Assembly (NCBI GenBank): GCA_021158345.1
Contig: JAGGUV010000064.1
Span: 1-47,986 of the forward strand
DNA from: Bacteroidales bacterium
Lineage (GTDB): Bacteria; Bacteroidota; Bacteroidia; Bacteroidales; AUK083
DNA length: 47,986 nucleotides
Direction of reading: 5' to 3'
Shown: in pieces, positions 16,558-25,388 of the stretch
How positions within the stretch are numbered: position 1 is the stretch's first letter
Layout of the letters: every line of letters starts with the position of its first letter
Position numbers and translations under genes: made by a program
The notes under the pieces: generated by a model
Seen by the model: the letters and a program-made list of their open reading frames with translations, nothing else
Database searches by the model: none
What the model was told of the DNA's origin: nothing

Positions 16558-16593
16558 AAAAAAGGCTAAAATTATCAAATTTTAGCCTTTTTT
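16558..16593. terminator. Bidirectional terminator between flavoprotein and rpsP
   Basis: A perfect 16-bp stem (16558-16573 with 16578-16593) encloses the 4-base loop ATCA. The GGC/GCC core is flanked by A and T runs. It can terminate both the plus-strand flavoprotein gene and the minus-strand rpsP. Confidence 0.88.
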
Positions 16594-16613
16594 TAAAAAG
16601 AATAAATATTGTA

Positions 16614-17216
16614 TTATTCAGCTTTTTCAGCTGATTTTTCTTCAGGTTTTTCCTCAGGCATTCTTGTTTCAGGTTCAGCTTTTGCTTGTTCTTCAGCGAG
16701 AGCTTTTGCTTTTGCATCAGCTTTAGCTTTGATTTCAGCTTCTTTAGCAGCTAATTCTTCAGCTTTTTTCTTAGCAATAGCTTCAGAACGTTCTTCATTA
16801 ACTTTCTTTTCAGCATCGAGACGTTTTTTCATCTCCTCTTTTTTGCTAAGTTCATAATTTTTAGCTTTGTTTTCAATTTTAGCTTCTTTTTCTTTTAACC
16901 AAACTTGAAATTTAGCTTCTGCTTGCTCTAATGTTAAAGCACCTTTTGCTACACCTTTGAGTAAATGATTTTTGTACATTACTCCTTTATAAGTAAGGAT
17001 AGCTCTAACAGTATCAGAAGGCTGTGCTCCGTTTTGCAACCATTGCAAAGCTTTATCAGTATCTAATTTAATTTCTGCTGGGTTAGTAATAGGATTGTAT
17101 GTACCTATAGTCTCAATAAATTTTCCGTCTCGAGGTGCACGACCATCCGCAATTACTATATGGTAGAAAGGTCTTCCCTTTCTTCCAAATCTTTGTAATC
17201 TAATTCTTGCTGGCAT
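16614..17216 (-). CDS. rpsP: 30S ribosomal protein S16 with long charged C-terminal tail
   Basis: This protein has 200 residues. The first 80 are canonical S16 ([20 protein letters not shown], then [13 protein letters not shown] and GTYNP), which is needed for 30S assembly. From about residue 85 a lysine- and glutamate-rich helical segment leads into an alanine/lysine/glutamate-rich tail that ends EEKSAEKAE. Such extensions are known in Bacteroidetes S16, but the tail roughly doubles the protein. It is transcribed alone toward the shared terminator. No rimM, trmD or rplS follows it, unlike the classical proteobacterial operon. The role of the tail is unknown. Confidence 0.97.
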   Translation of the reverse strand: MPARIRLQRFGRKGRPFYHIVIADGRAPRDGKFIETIGTYNPITNPAEIKLDTDKALQWLQNGAQPSDTVRAILTYKGVMYKNHLLKGVAKGALTLEQAEAKFQVWLKEKEAKIENKAKNYELSKKEEMKKRLDAEKKVNEERSEAIAKKKAEELAAKEAEIKAKADAKAKALAEEQAKAEPETRMPEEKPEEKSAEKAE

Positions 17217-17553
17217 AATTTTTATTATTTATTTATTAATATTTTTTTGAGCTGCAAAATTCATCTATTTTTATGAGAATCAAAAGAAATAAGAAATAAA
17301 TTTTTAGATTTTTTTACATTTTTTTTAAAAAAATATTAAATTATTTCTCATAAACATCTATTTTCTTTAATTTTATTCAAAAATTAAATTATTATATAAA
17401 AAAAATCTTTCAAAAAAAATTATTAACACTATAAAATTTCCAAACAAATTTTATAATCAATGAGAAATAAATAATAATAATTTTATTTTTTTTATTTATT
17501 AACAAAACAAAATATATATCTCTTTTTATATATTTTTACATAAAAAATAAATA
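17217..17553. other. Extremely AT-rich divergent spacer between rpsP and dnaE
   Basis: These 337 bases are almost entirely A and T and hold no credible gene. They must contain the promoters of both divergent genes. An 11-bp inverted repeat (TTATTTCTCAT at 17341-17351, ATGAGAAATAA at 17460-17470) is present, but in such sequence it may be chance. I see no clear operator or RNA. Confidence 0.6.
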
Positions 17554-20500
17554 ATGGAAAATCCGGAAAAAGAAATTATTAATTTCACTCATTTACACGT
17601 ACATACACAATATTCGATATTAGATGGAGCTTCAGATATCAAAAAATTGATAAAAAAAGCAAAGCAAGATAATATGCGCGCTATTGCCATCACTGACCAT
17701 GGGAATATGTTTGGAGTAAAAAATTTCTTTGATGAAGCAAAAAAGCAAGAAATTAAACCAATTATTGGATGTGAAGTATATGTGGCTAACAGAACAAGAT
17801 TCGACAAAACAGAATCTGCTGACAAAAAAAGCAATCATTTAATTATTCTGGCAAAAAATCTTAAAGGCTATCATAATCTTATTAAATTAGCATCAAAAGC
17901 ATATACAGAAGGATTTTATTATAAACCAAGAATTGACAAAGATTTATTATTTAAACATCACGAAGGTTTGATAATCTCCACTGCATGTCTCGCAGGGGAG
18001 ATACCACGTGCAATACTTAACGGTGATATAGAAAAAGCCGAAAAACTAATTTTGGAATATAAAAATGTTTTTCAAGATGATTTTTATCTTGAAATGATGC
18101 GTCATAAAACTGATGACCCGGTTAAAAATGCTGATGTTTTTGATAAACAAGAAATCGTTAACAATGCATTTATAAAATTATCAAAAAAAACAGGAGTAAA
18201 AGTTATAGCTACTAATGATTGTCATTTTATTAATGCCGAAGATGCAGAAGCACACGACAGGTTAATATGTCTTAATACAGGTAAAGACCTTGATGATCCT
18301 ACAAGGATGAGATATACAAAACAGGAGTTTTTTAAAACTCAAGAAGAAATGAATGAACTTTTCTCTGATATTCCCGAGGCAATTAACAACACAAATGAAA
18401 TTGTTGACAAAGTAGAAGAATATGATATCAAACACTCGCATATTTTACCTGAATTTAATATACCTAAAGACTTTGAAAATGCTTATGATTATTTACGTTA
18501 TCAAACTTATGACGGAGCCAAAAAAAGATATATTGAAATTGACGAAAAAATAAAACAAAGAATAGACTTTGAATTATCCACAATAAAGAAGATGGGTTTC
18601 CCCGGTTATTTTTTAATTGTTCAGGATTTTATAAATGCAGCAAAAAATATGGGTGTTTCCGTAGGACCTGGACGTGGGTCTGCTGCAGGTTCTGTTGTTG
18701 CCTACTGCCTTGGAATTACAGATGTTGACCCAATAAAATATGACTTACTGTTTGAGAGGTTTTTAAACCCTGATAGAATTTCAATGCCTGATATTGATAT
18801 TGACTTTGACGAAGATGGCAGAGATAAAGTATTGCATTGGGTTGTAGATAAATACGGAAAAAATCGTGTTGCCCAAATAATTACTTTTGGAACAATGGCT
18901 ACTAAAATGGCTATAAGAGATGTTGCAAGAGTTGAAAAATTACCTCTTTCGGAAGCTAACAGACTTGCTAAATTAGTACCTGATTCTGTTAAAATTAATA
19001 CTTTTAAAAAAGCTTATGAAGCCTCTCCTGACTTACTTAAAGAAAAAAATTCAAAAAACAAATTAATAAGAGAAACACTTAAATACGCAGAAGCATTAGA
19101 AGGGTCAGTAAGACATACAGGAATACATGCTTGCGGAGTAATTATTGGAAAAGACGATTTAACTGAGCATATTCCTATTTGCACTTCAAAAGAAACAGAC
19201 CTTTTAGTAACACAATATCCGGGTAAAAAAGTTGAAGATGTTGGTATGCTGAAAATGGACTTCCTTGGTCTTAAAACTTTATCTATTATTAAAGATGCTG
19301 TCGAGAATGTAAAAATTTCAAAAGGTATTGATATTGACATTGAAAACATTCCTTTTGACGATAAAAAAACTTTCGAGCTATATTCAAATGGAGATACAAA
19401 AGGTGTTTTCCAGTTTGAGTCGGATGGAATGAGAAATTATCTTAAAGAGCTTAAGCCAAATAAAATAGAAGACCTTATTGCCATGAATGCCCTGTATCGC
19501 CCGGGACCTATGGGATATATCCCTTCTTATATAAAAAGAAAATATGGTAAAGAAAAAGTGGAATACGATCATCCAATAATGGAAGATACCTTAAAAAGCA
19601 CTTTTGGTATTACCATTTATCAGGAACAGGTAATGCAGCTTTCAAGGATTATGGCCGGGTTTACAAGAGGTGAAGCAGATACTCTGAGAAAAATTATCGG
19701 AAAAAAATTAAAAGATAAGTTACCTCCTGTTGAAAAAAAATTCTATAACGGATGTAAAAAAAACGGAATTGAAGAAAAAATTTATAAAAAAGTATGGAAA
19801 GACTGGATAGCCTTTGCTGAATATGCTTTTAACAAATCTCATTCCACTTGTTATGCTTTTGTTTCGTACCGTATGGCATATTTAAAAGCACATTATCCCG
19901 CTGAATTTATGGCTGCTGTGCTTAGCAGAAATCTTAAAGACATTAAAAAAATATCTTCTTTTATTGATGAATGCCAAAAACAAAATATTCCTGTTTTGGG
20001 ACCTGATATCAACGAAAGTTATATTAATTTTACTGTAAATAAAAAAGGAGAAATACGATTCGGATTAGCTGCTATAAAAGGCGTAGGCAATACTGCTGTA
20101 AAAGAAATAATAAACGAAAGAAATAAAAACGGTTATTTTAAGGACATTTTTGATTTAACAAAACGTGTTGTTCTCAGAACAGTAAACAAAAGAGCTTTGG
20201 AGGCTCTTGCATATGCAGGTGCATTTGATAACTTCGGCCCTCACAGAGCTCAATATTTTGCTTTAGACAATAAAAATGAAACTTTTTTAGAAAAAGTTGT
20301 TAAATATTCTAATAATTACCAAAATCAGTTAAATTCTCAACAACAATCTTTATTTGGCGAAACAGAAAGTATAGAAGCAGAAAAATTAAGTTTTCCGGAT
20401 TGCGAACCTTGGTCGGAATTAGAAAAACTTAAAAAAGAAAAAGAAGTTTCTGGCTTTTATATTTCTGGTCATCCCCTTGATAGTTATAAAGATGAAATAA

Positions 20501-21060
20501 AATATTTGTGTAACTCTTCTATTACAAATTTAAATGATAATCTTGAAAAATATTTAAACAAATACTTAAGCTTTGCATGTATTGTTACAAAAGTTTCGCA
20601 TAAATATACCAAAAGAGGAGATCAATATGCCAGTTTCACTATTGAAGACCTTAAAGATTCAACACAATTAGCAGTTTTTTCGGAAGACTATCTTAAATTT
20701 AAACATTTTCTTGTTGAAGGAATGCTTTTATTAATAAAAGTACAAATCAGAAATAAATATTATAACAGTGATCAATTCTCTATTAAAATTGTTGAAATGA
20801 ATCTCTTAAGTGAAGCTATTAACAACAAAATTAAAAATATTAATTTGTTTATTCAATTATCAGATATTAATGATGATATTATTGAGAAAACAAAAAAGAT
20901 TTTTGCTGACAATCCAGGAAATTGTAATATTAACTTTAATGTATATGATAACATAGATAATTTATCTGCCGAATTGAACAATTCAAAATTTAAAGTTAAT
21001 TGCATAAATGTTATTAAAGAAATAAAAAAAATTAAGTCATTAAAATATAATCTTAAATAA
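17554..21060 (+). CDS. dnaE: DNA polymerase III alpha subunit
   Basis: This 1168-residue replicative polymerase has the usual length for DnaE. It opens with a PHP domain (HLHVHTQYSILDGAS at about 13-27, then ITDHGNMFG). The palm carries the catalytic aspartates in MPDIDIDFDEDGRD (about 411-424), and the fingers follow (YRPGPMGYIP, then TIYQEQVMQLS). A beta-clamp-binding-like QQSLFG lies at 930-935. An OB-fold and a tau-binding region close the protein. There is no 3'-5' exonuclease insertion, so it is not PolC. It is followed after 37 bases by thioredoxin on the same strand. Confidence 0.98.
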   Translation: MENPEKEIINFTHLHVHTQYSILDGASDIKKLIKKAKQDNMRAIAITDHGNMFGVKNFFDEAKKQEIKPIIGCEVYVANRTRFDKTESADKKSNHLIILAKNLKGYHNLIKLASKAYTEGFYYKPRIDKDLLFKHHEGLIISTACLAGEIPRAILNGDIEKAEKLILEYKNVFQDDFYLEMMRHKTDDPVKNADVFDKQEIVNNAFIKLSKKTGVKVIATNDCHFINAEDAEAHDRLICLNTGKDLDDPTRMRYTKQEFFKTQEEMNELFSDIPEAINNTNEIVDKVEEYDIKHSHILPEFNIPKDFENAYDYLRYQTYDGAKKRYIEIDEKIKQRIDFELSTIKKMGFPGYFLIVQDFINAAKNMGVSVGPGRGSAAGSVVAYCLGITDVDPIKYDLLFERFLNPDRISMPDIDIDFDEDGRDKVLHWVVDKYGKNRVAQIITFGTMATKMAIRDVARVEKLPLSEANRLAKLVPDSVKINTFKKAYEASPDLLKEKNSKNKLIRETLKYAEALEGSVRHTGIHACGVIIGKDDLTEHIPICTSKETDLLVTQYPGKKVEDVGMLKMDFLGLKTLSIIKDAVENVKISKGIDIDIENIPFDDKKTFELYSNGDTKGVFQFESDGMRNYLKELKPNKIEDLIAMNALYRPGPMGYIPSYIKRKYGKEKVEYDHPIMEDTLKSTFGITIYQEQVMQLSRIMAGFTRGEADTLRKIIGKKLKDKLPPVEKKFYNGCKKNGIEEKIYKKVWKDWIAFAEYAFNKSHSTCYAFVSYRMAYLKAHYPAEFMAAVLSRNLKDIKKISSFIDECQKQNIPVLGPDINESYINFTVNKKGEIRFGLAAIKGVGNTAVKEIINERNKNGYFKDIFDLTKRVVLRTVNKRALEALAYAGAFDNFGPHRAQYFALDNKNETFLEKVVKYSNNYQNQLNSQQQSLFGETESIEAEKLSFPDCEPWSELEKLKKEKEVSGFYISGHPLDSYKDEIKYLCNSSITNLNDNLEKYLNKYLSFACIVTKVSHKYTKRGDQYASFTIEDLKDSTQLAVFSEDYLKFKHFLVEGMLLLIKVQIRNKYYNSDQFSIKIVEMNLLSEAINNKIKNINLFIQLSDINDDIIEKTKKIFADNPGNCNINFNVYDNIDNLSAELNNSKFKVNCINVIKEIKKIKSLKYNLK

Positions 21061-21066
21061 AATATT

Positions 21067-21074
21067 TATTTTTG
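21067..21074 (+). promoter_or_regulatory. -7 element (TATTTTTG) before thioredoxin
   Basis: TATTTTTG matches the Bacteroidetes TAnnTTTG consensus exactly and lies 23 bases before the thioredoxin start. No TTG is seen at the expected -33 spacing, so support is moderate. Confidence 0.45.
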
Positions 21075-21097
21075 AAAACAAAAAAAATTTAAAAGTT

Positions 21098-21415
21098 ATG
21101 GTATTAGAAATAACAGATTCAAACTTTGAAGAATTAGTATTAAAATCAGAAAAACCTATAGTATTAGATTTTTGGGCTCAATGGTGTGGCCCATGCAAAA
21201 TGATAAGCCCTATTGTTGACGAACTTAGCGAAGAGTATAATGGGCAAGTAGCGTTTGGGAAAGTAGATTGTGATAATAACAATGGCATTACAGCTAAATT
21301 CAGAATAAGAAACATACCCACATTATTATTCTTTAAAAATGGCGAAATTGTCGACAAACATGTTGGGGTTATTGCAAAATCCGCATTAGCTGCAAAACTT
21401 GAAGAAATTTTATAA
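21098..21415 (+). CDS. trxA: Thioredoxin
   Basis: This 105-residue protein has the classic fold and active site WC30GPC33, with the cis-proline in RNIPTLLFF. It reduces disulfides in cytoplasmic proteins. It is the natural partner of a thioredoxin reductase, and the flavoprotein at 15513 is the only candidate in the window. It lies just after dnaE but probably has its own promoter. A 15-bp hairpin and T-rich tail follow directly. Confidence 0.96.
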   Translation: MVLEITDSNFEELVLKSEKPIVLDFWAQWCGPCKMISPIVDELSEEYNGQVAFGKVDCDNNNGITAKFRIRNIPTLLFFKNGEIVDKHVGVIAKSALAAKLEEIL

Positions 21416-21441
21416 TTCCTTTGCAGGGATATAATAATTAA

Positions 21442-21483
21442 AGCTTATCAGAAATTCTTCTAATTTCTGATAAGCTAATTTTT
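21442..21483 (+). terminator. Terminator after thioredoxin
   Basis: A perfect 15-bp stem (21442-21456 with 21462-21476) encloses a CTTCT loop and is followed by AATTTTT. It ends only 12 bases before the DUF58 gene, so it separates that gene from thioredoxin or attenuates it. Confidence 0.85.
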
Positions 21484-21494
21484 AAAAATAAAAA

Positions 21495-22430
21495 GTGAAA
21501 TATTCTATTGATCAGGAAAAACTTCAAAAATTTTCTTCTTTAGATTTAATAGCAAATCAGATTGTTGAAGGTTTTATCACAGGTCTTCACAAAAGCCCTT
21601 TTCATGGTTTTTCTGTGGAATTTGCTGAGCATCGTTCATATAATACAGGAGAGTCAATAAAAAATATCGACTGGAAATTATACGGACGTACTGACAAACT
21701 ATTTGTAAAACGCTATGAAGAGGAGACAAATTTGCGTTGTCAAATAATTATTGACAATTCCTCGTCAATGTATTTCCCTTTAAAAAATAATATTAGCATT
21801 AATAATCCCAATAAAATCACCTTTTCAATATATGCAGCAGCAGCATTAATAAACTTATTACGCAAACAACGCGATGTTTTCGGACTTAGCGTTTTTTCAG
21901 ATAAAATTGAAAATTTTACTGACACAAAATCAAATTCTGTTCATCAAAGATATTTATTTCAAATTCTGGAAGAACTTTTAATACCTATTGATAAAACCAG
22001 ACATAAAAGAACCTTTGCCACAGAAGCTTTACATCAAATAGCAGAAAGAATACACAAACGTTCTTTGGTAATTATTTTCAGCGATATGTTTGATACTAAC
22101 AAAAATACTGACGAGCTGTTTTCTGCTTTGCAACATCTAAAACATAACAAACACGAGATTATTTTATTTCATGTGATAGATAAACAAAAAGAAATTGATT
22201 TTGATTATAAAAACAGACCTTCGAAATTTATTGATTTAGAAAGCGGTGAAATTATTAAGCTTAATCCTGTTGAAATAAGAAAACAATATAAAAAATCAAT
22301 TAAAAAATTTGTTGATGAGCTTAAATTAAGATGTGGTAATCAAAAAATAGACTTTGTGGAAGCTGACATTAACAAAGGCTTTGAACAAATTTTATTGCCT
22401 TATTTGTTGAAAAGGAAGAAAATGAAATAA
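21495..22430 (+). CDS. DUF58-domain protein
   Basis: This 311-residue cytoplasmic protein starts with GTG. It carries the DUF58 hallmark EHRSYNTGESIKNIDWKLYGR (about 46-66, starting at E46), followed by a von Willebrand A-like domain with a MIDAS-like D-x-S-x-S (IIDNSSSMYFP). In many bacteria DUF58 proteins are encoded beside MoxR ATPases and VWA membrane proteins and are thought to act in complex assembly. No moxR lies in this window, so this copy is isolated. A strong terminator precedes it by 12 bases. GTG is chosen because homology-like sequence starts immediately and no upstream ATG is in frame. Confidence 0.87.
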   Translation: MKYSIDQEKLQKFSSLDLIANQIVEGFITGLHKSPFHGFSVEFAEHRSYNTGESIKNIDWKLYGRTDKLFVKRYEEETNLRCQIIIDNSSSMYFPLKNNISINNPNKITFSIYAAAALINLLRKQRDVFGLSVFSDKIENFTDTKSNSVHQRYLFQILEELLIPIDKTRHKRTFATEALHQIAERIHKRSLVIIFSDMFDTNKNTDELFSALQHLKHNKHEIILFHVIDKQKEIDFDYKNRPSKFIDLESGEIIKLNPVEIRKQYKKSIKKFVDELKLRCGNQKIDFVEADINKGFEQILLPYLLKRKKMK

Positions 22431-22496
22431 TAAATCTGTTTTTTTTATTAATTGCAAAAACATTTAATATCCTTAGCTCAAAATAAAAATTTCCGT

Positions 22497-23618
22497 TTAA
22501 AAACATTTCTCAATAGATGCCCAAAGTTTTTCAGATGACTTTTGCCAGGAAAATTCTTTTTTTCTGATATTAGATTTACTAATAAGATTAGATCGTAAAT
22601 TTTCATCTTTAGCAATTTTCATCATAGCATCAGAAATTTGACTAACAGAAAAAGGGTCAACTATCAAAGCAGCATCACCTGCAATTTCGGGCAATGATGT
22701 TACATTAGATGTAATAACAGGAGTATTACAATAAAAAGCCTCAACAACAGGAATGCCAAAACCTTCGAAATACGAAACATATGTTAATGCTAGTGCAGAT
22801 GCAATTACTTTATGTAAATCCTCTGTTGATAATCGTCCGCAAAAAATTACATCATCTTTAAATTGCATATTTTCATAGGTCTTTCTTATTTCATAAGTCC
22901 ACCATTTTTTATTGCCTACAATTAATAATTTAGTATCAGAAGAATAATTTCTCTTAAAATCATCGAATGCTTTAAAAAGATTAGTAAGATTTTTTCTTGG
23001 ATGCAAAGCACCTACAAAAAGAAAATATTCTTTTGAGCCGGAATATTTTTCCCGAGTTTCAATTTTTTCATTTTCCTGTAAGGGAGTATACTTTTCGTTG
23101 GCACCATTATAAACAACATCAATTTTTGATTTTGGGATGTTATATAATTTATTAATATCGTTTTTAGAATATTCCGAAACAGTGGCAATACGACAAGCTT
23201 TTTTAGCAAATTTAGGGAAATAATACCTGTAATATTTTCTTTCAAGCCAAGGCAGGTCTTTAGGATAATGTTCAAAATTTAAATCATGAAAAACTGCAAG
23301 CGACTTAACTTTAGAAGAAAGTGATAAATATCCATCAGGAGATAAAAACAAATCAGGTTTTAATTTTTTTAAAATACTATTTACAGAATACTCAAACCAA
23401 ATATAATATAAAAATGGGTGTCTGGCTTGTGGAGATAAAACTATAGGAGTTATATTTTCAGAAAAAATAAATTCCTCATCAAAATATCTGTCAAAAAGAA
23501 AAATAAAATGATGCTCCTTATGCTGATTAGTAATTCTTTTTAAAGTTTCATACGAAAACCAACCTATTCCTTCGAGCTTATTTTTAATTAATAAACGAGT
23601 ATTTACAACTATTTCCAA
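22497..23618 (-). CDS. Glycosyltransferase family 4 (group 1)
   Basis: This 373-residue GT-B enzyme has an N-terminal acceptor domain (1-180) with the HDLNFEHYP loop. The C-terminal nucleotide-sugar domain starts near YFLFVGALHPRKNL (198-211). The EX7E motif is E285-GFGIPVV-E293, and the donor-binding CNTPVITSNVTSLPEIAGD follows. It is a retaining transferase that likely adds a sugar (mannose, glucose or rhamnose in relatives) to a lipid-linked glycan. It is divergent from the flippase, Wzz-like and Wzy-like genes and is probably part of the same surface-polysaccharide locus. Acceptor and donor sugars are unknown. Confidence 0.9.
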   Translation of the reverse strand: MEIVVNTRLLIKNKLEGIGWFSYETLKRITNQHKEHHFIFLFDRYFDEEFIFSENITPIVLSPQARHPFLYYIWFEYSVNSILKKLKPDLFLSPDGYLSLSSKVKSLAVFHDLNFEHYPKDLPWLERKYYRYYFPKFAKKACRIATVSEYSKNDINKLYNIPKSKIDVVYNGANEKYTPLQENEKIETREKYSGSKEYFLFVGALHPRKNLTNLFKAFDDFKRNYSSDTKLLIVGNKKWWTYEIRKTYENMQFKDDVIFCGRLSTEDLHKVIASALALTYVSYFEGFGIPVVEAFYCNTPVITSNVTSLPEIAGDAALIVDPFSVSQISDAMMKIAKDENLRSNLISKSNIRKKEFSWQKSSEKLWASIEKCF

Positions 23619-23652
23619 AATAAGAATATCTATTTATTTAAAGTAAAATTTT

Positions 23653-23669
23653 ATATTTGCAGCAAATAT
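23653..23669. promoter_or_regulatory. 17-bp palindrome containing a -7-like element
   Basis: ATATTTGC-A-GCAAATAT is a perfect palindrome in the 242-base divergent spacer between the glycosyltransferase and flippase. On the plus strand it includes TATATTTG (23652-23659), an exact TAnnTTTG. On the minus strand the equivalent is GATATTTG. It may carry two facing promoters or an operator overlapping them. Confidence 0.45.
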
Positions 23670-23860
23670 CGTAAATTTTATTATGACTTGTATTAAAAAA
23701 GGATTTCAAAAATTACTTTATTTAAAATTTTTCTGTTAAAATTTCTATAATAGATTTTTTATGCTCTGAAAAATAAGAAACAGAAATAAATTTTTTATGT
23801 GTTCAAATACAATAAAATATATTTTTTGAGTTTTAATGTTTTTATCTATAATATTATTAA

Positions 23861-25318
23861 ATGCAAAAGAAATTTCTAAAAAGTTTAATACTAATTTTAA
23901 CCTTAAATTTATTAATAAAACCATTTTGGGTATTAGGTATAGACAGGACAGTACAAAATATTGTTGGCGCAAAAGATTTTGGATTTTATTTTGTAATATT
24001 TAATTTTTCATTTCTCTTCAATATTATCCTCGATCTGGGAATAACTAATTATAACAACAGAAATATTGCACGAAATTCTCATCTGTTAAAAGATAATTTT
24101 CAGAGGCTTGTACCTGTAAAAATAATTCTTGGTGCAGTATATTCAATAATTACTTTTGTATTTTTTTTATCGATATTCGGTTATGAACAACGCCAAGTAC
24201 AAATCTTAGGTTTTTTATGTATTAATCAATTTTTACTTTCATTCATATTATATTTAAGGTCAAATATTGCAGGATTATTATTACTGACAACAGAGAGTAT
24301 AATGTCTGTTTTAGACAGAGTATTAATGATAATAATATGTGGTGTTTTATTGTGGGGAAATCTTATTAAAGGCAGTTTTAAAATAGAGTGGTTTGTTTAT
24401 TCTCAGACAATTGCATATATTATAACAGCATTAATAGGTTCAATTATTGTAATAAAAAAATCAAAATTTGAGAAAATAATCTGGGATAAAAAATTCTCAT
24501 TAAAAATTTTAAAAGAAAGTTTTCCTTATGCCTTATTAGTATTATTAATGACATTTTATAACAGGATAGATCCTATTTTAATAAAAAAAATATTAGGTGC
24601 CTCAATAAGAGATCAGCAGGCAGGAATTTATGCTTCAGCATTTCGTATTCTTGATGCTTCAAATATGATAGCCTATCTGTTTTCAGTATTGCTTTTGCCA
24701 ATATTTTCAAAAATGATAAAGCATAATGAATCAGTAGATAAAATAGTAAAATTATCCACAACAATACTAATCACAGGAGCAGTTATAGTTTCATTTGGTT
24801 TAAGTTTTTATAGTTACAATATTATTGATTTATTATATAAAGAACATATTGCAGAATCAGCAGCAGTATTTAAAATTTTAATATTTGGATTTATTCCTAT
24901 TGCTTCGACATATATTTTTGGCACTCTACTAACTGCCAACGGAAGTCTAAAAGCTCTTAATATTATAGCAGGTTCAGGCATGATACTTAGCATTATCTTA
25001 AATCTTATATTAATACCAAAATTAATGGCATTAGGCTCTGCTTATGCAAGTATATCTGCTCAATATATTACAGCTGTTGCTCAAATTATTTTTGCACAGT
25101 ATATCTTTAAATTTAAAATCAATTATAACCTCTTAATAAAAATTTTATTATTTGTTAGTGGGGTAATTGTAATAAACATATTCTCAAAACAATTAAATTT
25201 TGACTGGAAATTAAATTTCACAATAATGATTGCTGCCTCTTTATTATTAGCATCATTACTAAGGCTTTTTAGTATAAAATCATTATTAAAAATTATTACT
25301 GAGAAAGAAGAAGTATAA
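23861..25318 (+). CDS. Polysaccharide flippase, Wzx/MATE-like
   Basis: This 485-residue integral membrane protein has roughly 12-14 hydrophobic segments. It belongs to the oligosaccharide flippase (MVF/MATE) superfamily, as shown by the N-terminal NIVGAKDFGFYFVIFNFSF and the later IYASAFRILDASNMIAYLFS. Such proteins move undecaprenol-linked repeat units to the outer face of the inner membrane. The following Wzz-like and Wzy-like genes complete a Wzx/Wzy-dependent export set. A leader of up to 200 AT-rich bases precedes it. The glycan carried cannot be deduced. Confidence 0.88.
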   Translation: MQKKFLKSLILILTLNLLIKPFWVLGIDRTVQNIVGAKDFGFYFVIFNFSFLFNIILDLGITNYNNRNIARNSHLLKDNFQRLVPVKIILGAVYSIITFVFFLSIFGYEQRQVQILGFLCINQFLLSFILYLRSNIAGLLLLTTESIMSVLDRVLMIIICGVLLWGNLIKGSFKIEWFVYSQTIAYIITALIGSIIVIKKSKFEKIIWDKKFSLKILKESFPYALLVLLMTFYNRIDPILIKKILGASIRDQQAGIYASAFRILDASNMIAYLFSVLLLPIFSKMIKHNESVDKIVKLSTTILITGAVIVSFGLSFYSYNIIDLLYKEHIAESAAVFKILIFGFIPIASTYIFGTLLTANGSLKALNIIAGSGMILSIILNLILIPKLMALGSAYASISAQYITAVAQIIFAQYIFKFKINYNLLIKILLFVSGVIVINIFSKQLNFDWKLNFTIMIAASLLLASLLRLFSIKSLLKIITEKEEV

Positions 25319-25336
25319 TCTTATATAAAATATAAG

Positions 25337-25366
25337 TTGTTTGTAAAAAAAATTTTTATATTTTTG
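25337..25366 (+). promoter_or_regulatory. Promoter of the Wzz-like gene
   Basis: TTG (25337-25339), a 19-base spacer and TATTTTTG (25359-25366) match the Bacteroidetes -33/-7 pattern. The -7 element ends 22 bases before the start codon. Confidence 0.5.
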
Positions 25367-25388
25367 AATTTTAAACATTCGATAAAAT

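Noticed and set aside
17341-17470. 11-bp inverted repeat in the rpsP-dnaE spacer as an operator
   Set aside because: The arms are 108 bases apart in almost pure A+T sequence, where such matches are expected by chance.
23688-23740. 18-codon frame from ATG near 23682 in the leader of the flippase gene
   Set aside because: It is too short and too AT-biased to separate from chance; there is no leader-peptide codon bias or attenuator structure.
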